From Paucibacter sp. KBW04 (lineage in GTDB: Bacteria; Pseudomonadota; Gammaproteobacteria; Burkholderiales; Burkholderiaceae_C): 64,000 bases of DNA. Within the stretch, counting starts at the first letter, position 1. Every line of letters starts with the position of its first letter. The DNA lies in assembly GCF_003852425.1 (NCBI RefSeq), contig NZ_QAJN01000004.1, positions 1 through 64,000 on the forward strand. The letters are read 5' to 3'. Below, one piece after another: positions 16,490-24,013 of the stretch. Position numbers and translations under genes: made by a program. Below the pieces are notes generated by a model. That model was not told the DNA's origin. It ran no database searches and saw only the letters and a program-made list of their open reading frames with translations.

Positions 16490-17482
16490 TCATCGCTCAA
16501 TTCCCCGCTCACCCGCATGTCTCGACACCACTGGTTCAACAGCTCGTGCGGCTCGACCCGGCTCAACCTCTCGCCCAGGCTGCTGCGAGTGCTCCTTGGC
16601 AAACGCTGATTCATTTATGAAGCCAGCAATACGGAGCGCCAACTCCTGGTCTGCCGCCTGATCCGAGTTGAGGAGTGCTTGCGTGATTTGCTTCCAGGCC
16701 TCCAGAGCTCCGTTGCGACTTCGCTGGTAGGAATTGCCTGACTTCTGTGGCTGGTCGGTCATGCTCAAGCGACCTTCCTCACGAGCTTTGCGCTGCCACA
16801 GGTCCTCAGGGCGCCGTCCTTCACATCGCGTAGCCTGACGCGTCGCCTCCGCCTCAATTCCCCGACTACGCAGCCGCTCCGCAAAGGTCTCGCGCCAACG
16901 ATGCAGATCGGCCTTGCGCGGATTCAATCGCTCACCGCTCATGGATTCGGCCCGCACACTCAAATGCACATGGGGGTTCGCCTGGTGCTCGTGCAGCACC
17001 ATCACATAGCGGTGGTCACTCAACTCAATGCGGGCGAACTCCCTCGCAGCCTGAAGAACGCTTTGCGCGTCCGTTCCGCGCGGCATCGACAGCATCAGGT
17101 TGAAGGCCTCCCGCCGTGGGCTGCTTTCATCTATCAAGGAACCACCCAGGCGCCACTGCTCGGCCAGCTCCCGCAGTGCCTCCTTGCCTTGATGGATCAC
17201 GCCTCGGTCGTCCTCGAACTCCAGCCTTCCGTCTTTGCTGATGTAACGAAAGTGCGCAGCGATTGCGCCCATACCTCGGCCACCTCCCGTGACCTTGACC
17301 ATGACCTGAGGAGCGCGCTTGCTCACGGTCAATTCAATGCGGCGCCGAATCACTGCAGCATGCAGCTGTACTTTGGAGTTCAAGCGCGGAGTAGGCTCCG
17401 TCCTAACGATGCGAATGCCGGGATAGAACAGGCGATCTCCCCATTGCACTAATACCCCGTCGACTTTGGATGCTGAAGACAT
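16490..17482 (-). CDS. MobP/VirD2-type relaxase
   Basis: Mobilisation nuclease of 330 residues that would nick the origin of transfer and stay attached to the transferred strand. Histidine motif III is clear: LHEHQANPHVHLSV (His164, His166, His171, His173). The catalytic Tyr may be Tyr80 in AAHFRYISKDG. SMPRGTDAQSVLQAAREFA is typical of this relaxase group. ATG 17482 is preceded by AGGAGGGA. It follows the accessory gene by 16 bases. The C-terminus is short, without helicase or primase domains, so the element needs transfer machinery in trans; this marks the island as mobilisable rather than self-conjugative. Confidence 0.85.
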   Translation of the reverse strand: MSSASKVDGVLVQWGDRLFYPGIRIVRTEPTPRLNSKVQLHAAVIRRRIELTVSKRAPQVMVKVTGGGRGMGAIAAHFRYISKDGRLEFEDDRGVIHQGKEALRELAEQWRLGGSLIDESSPRREAFNLMLSMPRGTDAQSVLQAAREFARIELSDHRYVMVLHEHQANPHVHLSVRAESMSGERLNPRKADLHRWRETFAERLRSRGIEAEATRQATRCEGRRPEDLWQRKAREEGRLSMTDQPQKSGNSYQRSRNGALEAWKQITQALLNSDQAADQELALRIAGFINESAFAKEHSQQPGREVEPGRAARAVEPVVSRHAGERGIER

Positions 17483-17498
17483 TGGCTCCCTCCTCGCA

Positions 17499-18182
17499 TC
17501 AAAGATCTATCTCGACCGCTGGCAATGCTCGGACTCTGCGCATTGCGGCAATCAAAGGAGCCGCTATCGCAAGATGCCGGGCCACCAACTCAGACAGATT
17601 CTCGACATTGGCTTGGCACAAGGCCGACCCAGGGGAACTGGACTGCCTCAAAAGGCGCATCAGCGCTTGCATATCGCTGGACAAGGCGGAAAGGACTGCT
17701 GTGGACTGTGCCAACACGGCCCTGTTTTCTCGCTGATCAGGAGGAACAGGTGAAGGAGTCTGGCCATCAAGTAGTCGAGCGACATAGATCCCCTGCGACA
17801 ACTCGGCCGCACGAGCTGAGCGCGCTAGCAGAGTGGCGTGTTGGGTGGGCATGCGCAGGGTGACTTTGGCGCAGCCTGCAGAGCTCAAGAGACGTCGCTC
17901 GGTTCGCACTGGACGCGAGACACCAGCGCTCGTTTCCGCTGACGCTTCCTTCTCAAGGCTCTTGGCCAGCAACGTTCTCACGACAGCGGCCACAGTCATT
18001 CGACGAGACCGAGCGAGTGCATTCAATGCCGGCTCGTGCTCCCTCAAATCAAGACTCAACCGAGCGCGCCGAGCGCTTTTGCGTGACGCTATGGCGTTGC
18101 GTTTTTCGAGCGGCGGATCGCAATCCATACCCGCCAATATGCGCTGACTCAGAAGGCAACTTAGGGATGACTTTTCATCCAT
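17499..18182 (-). CDS. Mobilisation accessory protein (MobC-like)
   Basis: About 227 residues from ATG 18182; upstream in-frame starts extend it to 257. A basic N-terminal half contains RLSLDLREHEPALNALARSR and VTLRMPTQHATLLARSARAA, two ribbon-helix-helix-like stretches. A helical C-terminus follows (MQALMRLLRQ; SELVARHLAIAAPL). Small basic proteins coded just upstream of a relaxase usually bind oriT and recruit the relaxase. The assignment rests on position and composition more than on a firm family match. Confidence 0.6.
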   Translation of the reverse strand: MDEKSSLSCLLSQRILAGMDCDPPLEKRNAIASRKSARRARLSLDLREHEPALNALARSRRMTVAAVVRTLLAKSLEKEASAETSAGVSRPVRTERRLLSSAGCAKVTLRMPTQHATLLARSARAAELSQGIYVARLLDGQTPSPVPPDQRENRAVLAQSTAVLSALSSDMQALMRLLRQSSSPGSALCQANVENLSELVARHLAIAAPLIAAMRRVRALPAVEIDL

Positions 18183-18299
18183 TTTCAGCATCCGAAACCG
18201 ACGAAGTAGACGGCAGCTCAGATCACCTGAAACACGAGCCAATGAACTCGCTCGCACCAAGCGATCAAGCAAGGCTCAAACAAGCAATATCAGCTCAAT

Positions 18300-18345
18300 T
18301 TACAAGTTATGCAAACAGGATTGCGGCGGGGCCACCCCCGCGTTG
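18300..18345 (-). other. Candidate origin of transfer (oriT) with nic-like site
   Basis: On the minus strand an inverted repeat, GCGGGG-N4-CCCCGC (18341-18326), is followed 4 bases later by ATCCTG|T (18321-18316, nick expected before 18315). MobP relaxases cut within YATCCTG|Y-type sequences with a hairpin just 5' of nic. The site lies upstream of the accessory and relaxase genes, where oriT is expected. The base before ATCCTG is A rather than a pyrimidine. Confidence 0.45.
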
Positions 18346-18455
18346 CTGCCGGCAAAACGGCAAGTCACGTGGGCAAAAAGGGCACACGAGGTCACCAGCG
18401 GCCAAAGGACTCGAAAAGTTTTTTCGACCGCGAAAAGAGCGGTGTACCCACCTCA

Positions 18456-18538
18456 AAACTGGCACCAAACTGGCACCAGTGAAATTCAGGGCAATTTACG
18501 TTAGTAATCACTATCGCAAAAACACCAGTAAAACTGGT
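18456..18538. repeat. Attachment-site region: tandem 11-bp repeats and palindrome at tRNA 3' end
   Basis: AAACTGGCACC occurs twice in tandem (18456-18466 and 18467-18477). ACCAGT-AAA-ACTGGT (18524-18538) is a palindrome that runs into the tRNA CCA end. Repeats of this kind next to a tRNA 3' end fit arm- and core-binding sites of a tyrosine recombinase, marking the island end. No second copy of the tRNA 3' sequence was seen in the window. Confidence 0.5.
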
Positions 18539-18611
18539 AGGCCGTGCAGGACTTGAACCTGCGACCAAAGGATTATGAGTCCTCTGCTCTAACCAACTGA
18601 GCTAACGGCCC
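18535..18611 (-). tRNA. tRNA, anticodon CAT (Ile2 or elongator Met)
   Basis: The complete 77-nt cloverleaf includes an encoded CCA: D-arm GCTCAGTTGGTTAGAGC, anticodon loop CTCATAA, T-arm GGTTCAAGTCC. Acceptor pairs 4-69 and 5-68 are both C-G, as used by E. coli TilS to pick tRNA-Ile2 (lysidine at C34), which favours Ile2 over Met. The first pair is G-U. The 3' end adjoins the mobile island, so the island integrated at or near this end. Confidence 0.93.
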
Positions 18612-18739
18612 CCGGGTCTTGCGTGCGGCTTTTGGCCTGGGGTTGCTCCGGCATTGCACCGGAAGGCGCGGATTGTATAGAGAGTTTTGGGGCGACGATC
18701 CGAAGCGGCGCCTCGTCAACTCACTGAAAGCCTTCGCAC

Positions 18740-19762
18740 TTACTTCTGCGAGAGCGCTTGGCTGATCATTCTTGAGGTGATGTCGACGATCTGGATCATG
18801 CGGTCATAGGCCATGCGGGTGGGACCGATGACACCGAGGGTGCCGACGATTTGGCCGTCGACCTCGTAGGGTGAGGAGACGATGGACAGTTCCTCAAAGG
18901 GCACGACCTGGCTTTCGCCGCCGATATAGATGCGAACGCCCTCGGCTCGGCTGGACACATCGAGCAGGCGCATCAGCTGAGTTTTCTGCTCGAACATATC
19001 GAACAGGCGCCGCAGGCTGCCCATATCGTTGCCAAAGTCTTGCACGGTCAGCAGATTGCGCTCACCGGAGATGACGACCCGCTCCTGCTCCTCCGCCATG
19101 GCATCGGTGCCGGCCTGCACGGCGGCACTCATCAGCGAGGCAATCTCGCCACGCAAGGCGTCGACCTCGGACTTGAGCCGCTCACGCACCGCTTCCAGGC
19201 TCAGGCCGGCGTAGCTGGCGTTGAGGCGGTTGCTGGCCTCGGCCAGCTCGCTTTGATTCAAGTCTTGCGCGGTGAAGATGACTCGGTTCTGCACATCGCC
19301 GTCGGGCGAGACCATGATGACCAGGACCCGCCGCTCGCCCAGGCGCAAAAACTCGATGTGGTGGAAGACACTCGGTTTGCGCGGCGCCGTCACCACGCCG
19401 ACGAAATTGGACAGATTGGACAGCAGAGCCGCCGCGCTGGCGATGACGCGCTGAGGCTGATCGGGCTGCAGATGGGTGTCCAGCGGCCGGGCATCGGCGC
19501 CCAGCAAGGACGCGGGCTGGGCCGTCAACATGGTGTCGACAAAGAGCCGGTAGCCGCGCGCCGTGGGGATGCGGCCGGCGCTGGTGTGGGGGCTGGCGAT
19601 CAGACCCAGCTCCTCCAGGTCGGCCATCACATTGCGTATGGTGGCGGGGCTGAGCTCCAGGCCCGAGGCCTTGGAGAGCGTGCGCGAGCCCACGGGTTGA
19701 CCATCCGCGATATAGCGTTCAACCAGTGTTTTCAGCAGGGATTTGGATCGCTCGTCGAGCAT
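18740..19762 (-). CDS. hrcA: Heat-inducible transcription repressor HrcA
   Basis: 340 residues, full length. HrcA represses groESL/dnaK-type heat-shock genes by binding the CIRCE palindrome and is stabilised by GroEL. Visible: [20 protein letters not shown] followed by GQPVGSRTL, winged-helix sequence [20 protein letters not shown] and [18 protein letters not shown], and the C-terminal GAF-like part with [15 protein letters not shown] and [17 protein letters not shown]. No CIRCE element (TTAGCACTC-N9-GAGTGCTAA) is seen upstream, so it is probably not autoregulated that way. It is divergent from nadK. Confidence 0.97.
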   Translation of the reverse strand: MLDERSKSLLKTLVERYIADGQPVGSRTLSKASGLELSPATIRNVMADLEELGLIASPHTSAGRIPTARGYRLFVDTMLTAQPASLLGADARPLDTHLQPDQPQRVIASAAALLSNLSNFVGVVTAPRKPSVFHHIEFLRLGERRVLVIMVSPDGDVQNRVIFTAQDLNQSELAEASNRLNASYAGLSLEAVRERLKSEVDALRGEIASLMSAAVQAGTDAMAEEQERVVISGERNLLTVQDFGNDMGSLRRLFDMFEQKTQLMRLLDVSSRAEGVRIYIGGESQVVPFEELSIVSSPYEVDGQIVGTLGVIGPTRMAYDRMIQIVDITSRMISQALSQK

Positions 19763-19900
19763 GGCCTCATTGTACGGACTGGCTGGGCCTGCCAGACCGA
19801 GTGAGTCACCTAGTCATCAGGCGGCGACCCGGCTCGATCGGGGGGAATTCAGCGCCCATTTCCCAGGGAAGCGACATGGTGCTGTGGTGTAATTCTTCGC

Positions 19901-20776
19901 ATGGCCAAACCGTTCCAACATGTCGCAATCGTGGGCAAGCATCAGGCCCGGGGCATCCGGCCCATCCTGGAAGAAATAGCCGATTTCGTCATGCGTCAGG
20001 GCCTGGAGGTTTCGCTGGAACGCGAGACGGCCCAGAACACCGGGATTACTGCCTACGACGCCCTCTCTAACGAGGAGCTGGGCAAGAGCTGCGACCTGGC
20101 CATCGTGGTCGGTGGCGACGGCACCATGCTGGGCTTTGCCCGCGAGATGGCCCGCTACGGCGTGCCCTGCGTGGGCATCAACCAGGGGCGCTTGGGCTTC
20201 ATCACCGATATCTCCATCGAACGCTATCAAGAGGCCTTGCTGGCGATTCTGGCGGGCGATTTCGAGACCGAAAAACGCCCCATGCTGGAAGGCGCCGTCT
20301 GGCGCGATGAGCGCAGCATTTTTGAAGGCTTCGCCCTCAACGATGTGGTGGTGAGCCGTGGCGCCACGGCCAGCATGGTCGAACTACGAGTCGATGTGGG
20401 CGATGAGTTCGTCGCCAATATGCGGGCGGACGGCATCATCGTCGCCTCCCCCACCGGCTCCACCGCCTACGCTTTGTCGGCCGGCGGGCCGATTCTGCAC
20501 CCCTCCATCGCTGGCTGGATCTTGGTGCCGATTGCCTCGCACACCCTCTCCAACCGCCCCATCGTGCTGCCCGACACCGGCGAGGTGCGCATGGAAATCG
20601 TGGCCGGGCGCGACGCCAGCGTCAACTTCGATATGCAAAGCCTGGCCAGTCTGCTGCACGGCGACCGCATCACCGTGCGCCGCTCCACCCACCAGGTTTG
20701 TTTCCTGCACCCCAAGGGCTGGAGCTATTACGCCACCTTGCGCCGCAAGCTGCGCTGGTACGAAGGCGTCAGCTAA
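19901..20776 (+). CDS. nadK: NAD kinase
   Basis: 291 residues. It phosphorylates NAD+ to NADP+ using ATP or polyphosphate. The family motifs are all present: [15 protein letters not shown] (GGDG, catalytic Asp), [13 protein letters not shown], the NDVVVSRG region (NE/ND), and [16 protein letters not shown] (substrate loop). The length and ends fit the cytosolic bacterial enzyme. It is divergent from hrcA and precedes recN, a common betaproteobacterial order. Confidence 0.97.
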   Translation: MAKPFQHVAIVGKHQARGIRPILEEIADFVMRQGLEVSLERETAQNTGITAYDALSNEELGKSCDLAIVVGGDGTMLGFAREMARYGVPCVGINQGRLGFITDISIERYQEALLAILAGDFETEKRPMLEGAVWRDERSIFEGFALNDVVVSRGATASMVELRVDVGDEFVANMRADGIIVASPTGSTAYALSAGGPILHPSIAGWILVPIASHTLSNRPIVLPDTGEVRMEIVAGRDASVNFDMQSLASLLHGDRITVRRSTHQVCFLHPKGWSYYATLRRKLRWYEGVS

Positions 20777-20953
20777 GAGGATGAAAACTTTTTACTGCGC
20801 GGCCGCCATGCGTCGTTGGTCGGTGCTCGGAATCCTCACGTACAGGAAGTACGTTCCGGTTCCTGTGCGCCTTCGCCCAAGCCTGACAGCCGCTCGCTAC
20901 AAAGGTTTTCACCCTCTGCGTTTCATATTTCACTCAAGCCGAGGCCTTTGCTT
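20777..20953. repeat. nadK-recN spacer with REP-like palindrome
   Basis: The 177-bp spacer contains ACGTAC-AGGAA-GTACGT (20838-20854) flanked by CGGAA (20828-20832) and TTCCG (20854-20858), giving a nested inverted repeat. The surrounding sequence (GTGCTCGGAATCCTCACGTA) has the look of short intergenic repeats found in many proteobacterial copies. Only one copy was noticed in this window. Confidence 0.45.
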
Positions 20954-22678
20954 ATGTTGAGACGACTAAGTCTGCGGGACTTTGTCATCGTCCCCGAGTT
21001 GGAGCTGGACTTCCACACCGGTTTTTCCGTGTTGACCGGTGAGACCGGGGCCGGCAAATCCATTCTGATCGACGCCTTGCAGCTGGCTTTGGGCAGCCGC
21101 GGCGACGCCGGTGTGGTGCGCGAAGGCGCGGCTCGCGCCGATATCTCGGCCGAATTCGACCGCCCCGCCCACCTGAGCGCCTGGCTGGACGAGGCCGGCT
21201 TTGAGCATGAGAGCGGCAGCTTGCTGCTGCGTCGGGTGATAGACAGCCAAGGCAAGAGCCGCGCCTGGATCAATGGCAGCGCCGCCACCGTCACCCAGCT
21301 GCGCGAGCTGGCCGACAGTTTGCTGGACATCCACGGTCAGCATGCCTGGCAAGGCCTGACCCGCCCGGCCGCCGTGCGCGCCCTGCTGGACGACTACGCC
21401 GGCATCAACACCGCCGCCTTGAGCAGCAGCTACCAAGCCCTGAAGATCGCCAGCGACGCCCTCAGCGCCGCGCAAGCCCGCCAAGGCGATTTGCTGCGCG
21501 AGCGCGAGCGCCTGGCTTGGCAGATCGGTGAAGTGGCCCGCCTCGCCCCCGGCGAGGACGAGTGGGAGGAGCTGAACGCCGAGCACCAAAAACTCTCCCA
21601 CGCTCAGTCCCTGATGGACGCGGCCCGCGCCTCGCTGGATGCCTTGACCGAGGCCGAGCCCAGCGCCGAATCCTTGTTGACCCAAGCCCTGGATCAGCTG
21701 GAAAAAGTACTGGACTACGACGCCGCCCTGCTGCCCGCCGTCGAGGCCTTGCGCGGCGCGCAGACCCAGGCGCAGGACGCCGCCCACACGCTCAGCACCT
21801 ATCTGCATGGCAGCGAGCTGGAGCCCTCGCGCATGCAGGAGCTGGACGAGCGCGTCTCCGCCTGGCTGATCCTGGCCCGCCGCTACCGCCGCACGCCGCA
21901 GGAGCTGCCGGCCCTCTTGGCCCAGTGGCGTGCGGAGTTGCAAGCCCTGGACGCCGCCAGCGATCTGGACGCGCTGGCGGCCGCCGTGGCCCAGGCCAAC
22001 AAGGCGTTCAACGCAGAAGCCAAGACCGTCAGCGCCGCACGCAAAAAAGCCGCTCCCCAGCTGGCCAGCGCCGTCACCCAAGCCATGCAGCAACTGGGCA
22101 TGAATGGCGGCGTGTTCGAGATTGCGCTCAGCGCACAAGAGCAGGCGCAGAGCTTTGGCCTGGAGTCGGCCGAGTTCCTGGTGGCCGGCCATGCCGGCAG
22201 CGCGCCACGGCCCCTGTCCAAAGTGGCCTCGGGCGGCGAGCTCTCACGCATCGCCCTGGCCATCGCCGTCACCGCCAGCCAGGCCAATCAGCAAGGCGGC
22301 GGCCAGCCAGGCGTGGGCACCTTGATCTTTGACGAAATCGATGCCGGTGTGGGCGGTGCGGTGGCCGAGACCGTGGGCCGCTTGATGAAGCAGTTAGGCC
22401 GCGAGCGCCAGGTGCTGGCCGTCACCCACCTGCCCCAGGTCGCTGCCTGTGCGGATCAGCATCTGGTCGTGGCCAAGGCATTGCAAGCCGGCCAGACCCA
22501 CAGCACGGTGCGCACGGTGGCGGGCGAGACCCGCACGGCCGAGATCGCCCGCATGCTGGGCGGTGAACGACTTTCCTCCACCAGCATCGCGCATGCGCAG
22601 GAGATGCTGGATCTTTCCGCCAGCGCGCCCGTCGCCGCGAATGCCCGCAACGATAAAACCAAGAAGGCCAAATCATGA
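20954..22678 (+). CDS. recN: DNA repair protein RecN
   Basis: 574 residues from ATG 20954 ([13 protein letters not shown]). RecN is an SMC-like ATPase that works early in double-strand-break repair. Walker A is [15 protein letters not shown] (about 30-44), the central 150-350 region is coiled coil, the ABC signature is [13 protein letters not shown], and Walker B is [13 protein letters not shown] with [10 protein letters not shown] after it. The stop overlaps the rapZ start (ATGA), so the two are translationally coupled. An upstream in-frame extension covers the REP-like spacer and is not protein-like. Confidence 0.97.
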   Translation: MLRRLSLRDFVIVPELELDFHTGFSVLTGETGAGKSILIDALQLALGSRGDAGVVREGAARADISAEFDRPAHLSAWLDEAGFEHESGSLLLRRVIDSQGKSRAWINGSAATVTQLRELADSLLDIHGQHAWQGLTRPAAVRALLDDYAGINTAALSSSYQALKIASDALSAAQARQGDLLRERERLAWQIGEVARLAPGEDEWEELNAEHQKLSHAQSLMDAARASLDALTEAEPSAESLLTQALDQLEKVLDYDAALLPAVEALRGAQTQAQDAAHTLSTYLHGSELEPSRMQELDERVSAWLILARRYRRTPQELPALLAQWRAELQALDAASDLDALAAAVAQANKAFNAEAKTVSAARKKAAPQLASAVTQAMQQLGMNGGVFEIALSAQEQAQSFGLESAEFLVAGHAGSAPRPLSKVASGGELSRIALAIAVTASQANQQGGGQPGVGTLIFDEIDAGVGGAVAETVGRLMKQLGRERQVLAVTHLPQVAACADQHLVVAKALQAGQTHSTVRTVAGETRTAEIARMLGGERLSSTSIAHAQEMLDLSASAPVAANARNDKTKKAKS

Positions 22679-23631
22679 GCAGCAGCAATAGCGGCAGCAG
22701 CAGGCCAGAAACCTCGCCAGAAGCCCCGCCCAAGGCCGAGCACAGCGATGTGGTGCTGGTCACCGGCATGTCCGGCGGCGGCAAATCGGTGGTCATGCAC
22801 GCGCTGGAAGATGCCGGTTTTTTCTGTGTGGACAATCTGCCCGCCGAGCTGCTCCTGAATTTTTTGCGCCTGGAGCAGCAGCGCGGCAAACGCCATGTGG
22901 CCATCGCCGTCGATGTGCGCCGAGCCGGCTCCCTGCCCCTGCTCTTGCCCTTGATCAAGCAGCTGCGCGCCGAGGGCGTGGCCGTGCGCTCCATCTTTTT
23001 GGATGCCAATACCGAGGCGCTGATGCGCCGCTTCTCCGAAACCCGCCGCCCTCACCCCCTGCGCCAGGACCAGTCCTCACTCAACGAGGGCAAGAAAGAT
23101 GACGGTGAAGACCAGCACCGCGCCTTGCTGGATGCCATCGCCCTGGAGCGTGAGTTGCTGAGCGCCCTGCGGGTGGAATCCACCGTGCTGGACACCAGCC
23201 AGCTGCGCCCGGCCCAGCTGCGCGCCTGGGTGCGCGATCTGGTGGTGGTGGACGGCACGACGCTGACCCTGGTGTTCGAGTCCTTTGCCTTCAAGCATGG
23301 CGTGCCCAGCGATGCCGATCTGGTCTTCGACGTGCGGGTGCTGCCCAACCCCTATTACGACCGCGAGTTGCGGCCCTTGAATGGCCGCGACGCCCCGGTC
23401 GCCGCTTATCTGAAGGCTCAGCCCGAGGTGGAACTGATGATAGGCCAGATCGCCGGCTTTCTGGCCACCTGGCTGCCCAGCTATGCGGCCGATCAGCGCA
23501 GCTATCTGACCGTGGCCATAGGCTGCACCGGCGGCCAGCACCGCTCGGTCTATCTGGTCGAGACCCTGGCACGCAAATTCGCCGACCACGGCCAGGTGCT
23601 CAAACGGCACCGGGAGCTGGATGCACGCTAA
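22675..23631 (+). CDS. rapZ: RNase adapter protein RapZ
   Basis: 318 residues. RapZ binds small RNAs such as GlmZ and delivers them to RNase E, controlling glucosamine-6-phosphate synthesis; it also hydrolyses nucleotides. Walker A is TGMSGGGKS (near 36-44), followed by [15 protein letters not shown]. The C-terminal RNA-binding half has [36 protein letters not shown] and [14 protein letters not shown]. The N-terminal 20 residues are Ser-rich and variable. It overlaps recN by 4 bases. A strong hairpin lies just downstream. Confidence 0.95.
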   Translation: MSSSNSGSSRPETSPEAPPKAEHSDVVLVTGMSGGGKSVVMHALEDAGFFCVDNLPAELLLNFLRLEQQRGKRHVAIAVDVRRAGSLPLLLPLIKQLRAEGVAVRSIFLDANTEALMRRFSETRRPHPLRQDQSSLNEGKKDDGEDQHRALLDAIALERELLSALRVESTVLDTSQLRPAQLRAWVRDLVVVDGTTLTLVFESFAFKHGVPSDADLVFDVRVLPNPYYDRELRPLNGRDAPVAAYLKAQPEVELMIGQIAGFLATWLPSYAADQRSYLTVAIGCTGGQHRSVYLVETLARKFADHGQVLKRHRELDAR

Positions 23632-23658
23632 GCAGGCCTGAAAAAACCTGAAAAGATC

Positions 23659-23694
23659 GAAGGGCGTACCCGCTTGTTGGCCGGTACGCCCTTC
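23659..23694. terminator. Bidirectional-type hairpin after rapZ
   Basis: GAAGGGCGTACC (23659-23670) pairs perfectly with GGTACGCCCTTC (23683-23694) around a 12-base loop. TTCTTCATTT follows on the plus strand and an A-rich tract precedes it, so it could end rapZ transcription and also stop the opposite strand. Confidence 0.65.
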
Positions 23695-23726
23695 TTCTTC
23701 ATTTCAGCAAGCCCTTAGCTCATGCC

Positions 23727-24013
23727 TGGCCGCTGGTATGGCGGCCAGTCCTTCGCCAGGCACATGGCCGCTTCCGCGCCCTTGTGTCCGAACTCAGCCC
23801 AGGCGCTTGTATCGCGCCTGGTCCTTCGCCAGGCACAAGGCCGCTTCCGCGCCCTTGTGTCCGAACTCAGCCCAGGCGCTTGTATCGCGCCTGGTCCTTC
23901 GCCAGGCACATGGCCGCTTCCGCGCCTTTGCGTTGGGGGCTCAGCCCAGGCGCTGGTATCGCGCCTGGGCCTTCGCCAGGCACAAGGCCGCTTCCGCGCC
24001 CTTGTGTCCGGGC
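23727..24013. repeat. Tandem array of about four 73-bp units
   Basis: The marker CCTTCGCCAGG recurs at 23750, 23823, 23896 and 23970, giving periods of 73, 73 and 74 bases. Each unit contains CCAGGCGC-N7-GCGCCTGG (8-bp stem) and, in most copies, CACAAGG-N12-CCTTGTG (7-bp stem). The first copy is the most diverged. The array ends exactly at the stop codon of the TonB receptor gene. The period is not a multiple of three, so it is not a protein repeat. Confidence 0.85.

Noticed and set aside
18612-18739. CIRCE element near hrcA
   Set aside because: Neither this flank nor the region upstream of hrcA (19763-19900) contains TTAGCACTC...GAGTGCTAA.
20816-20953. N-terminal extension of RecN from an upstream start
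   Set aside because: The added sequence is translated intergenic repeat; RecN homologues begin at [11 protein letters not shown].
23727-24013. The 73-bp repeats as a CRISPR array
   Set aside because: Units are contiguous without unique spacers, and no cas genes are present.
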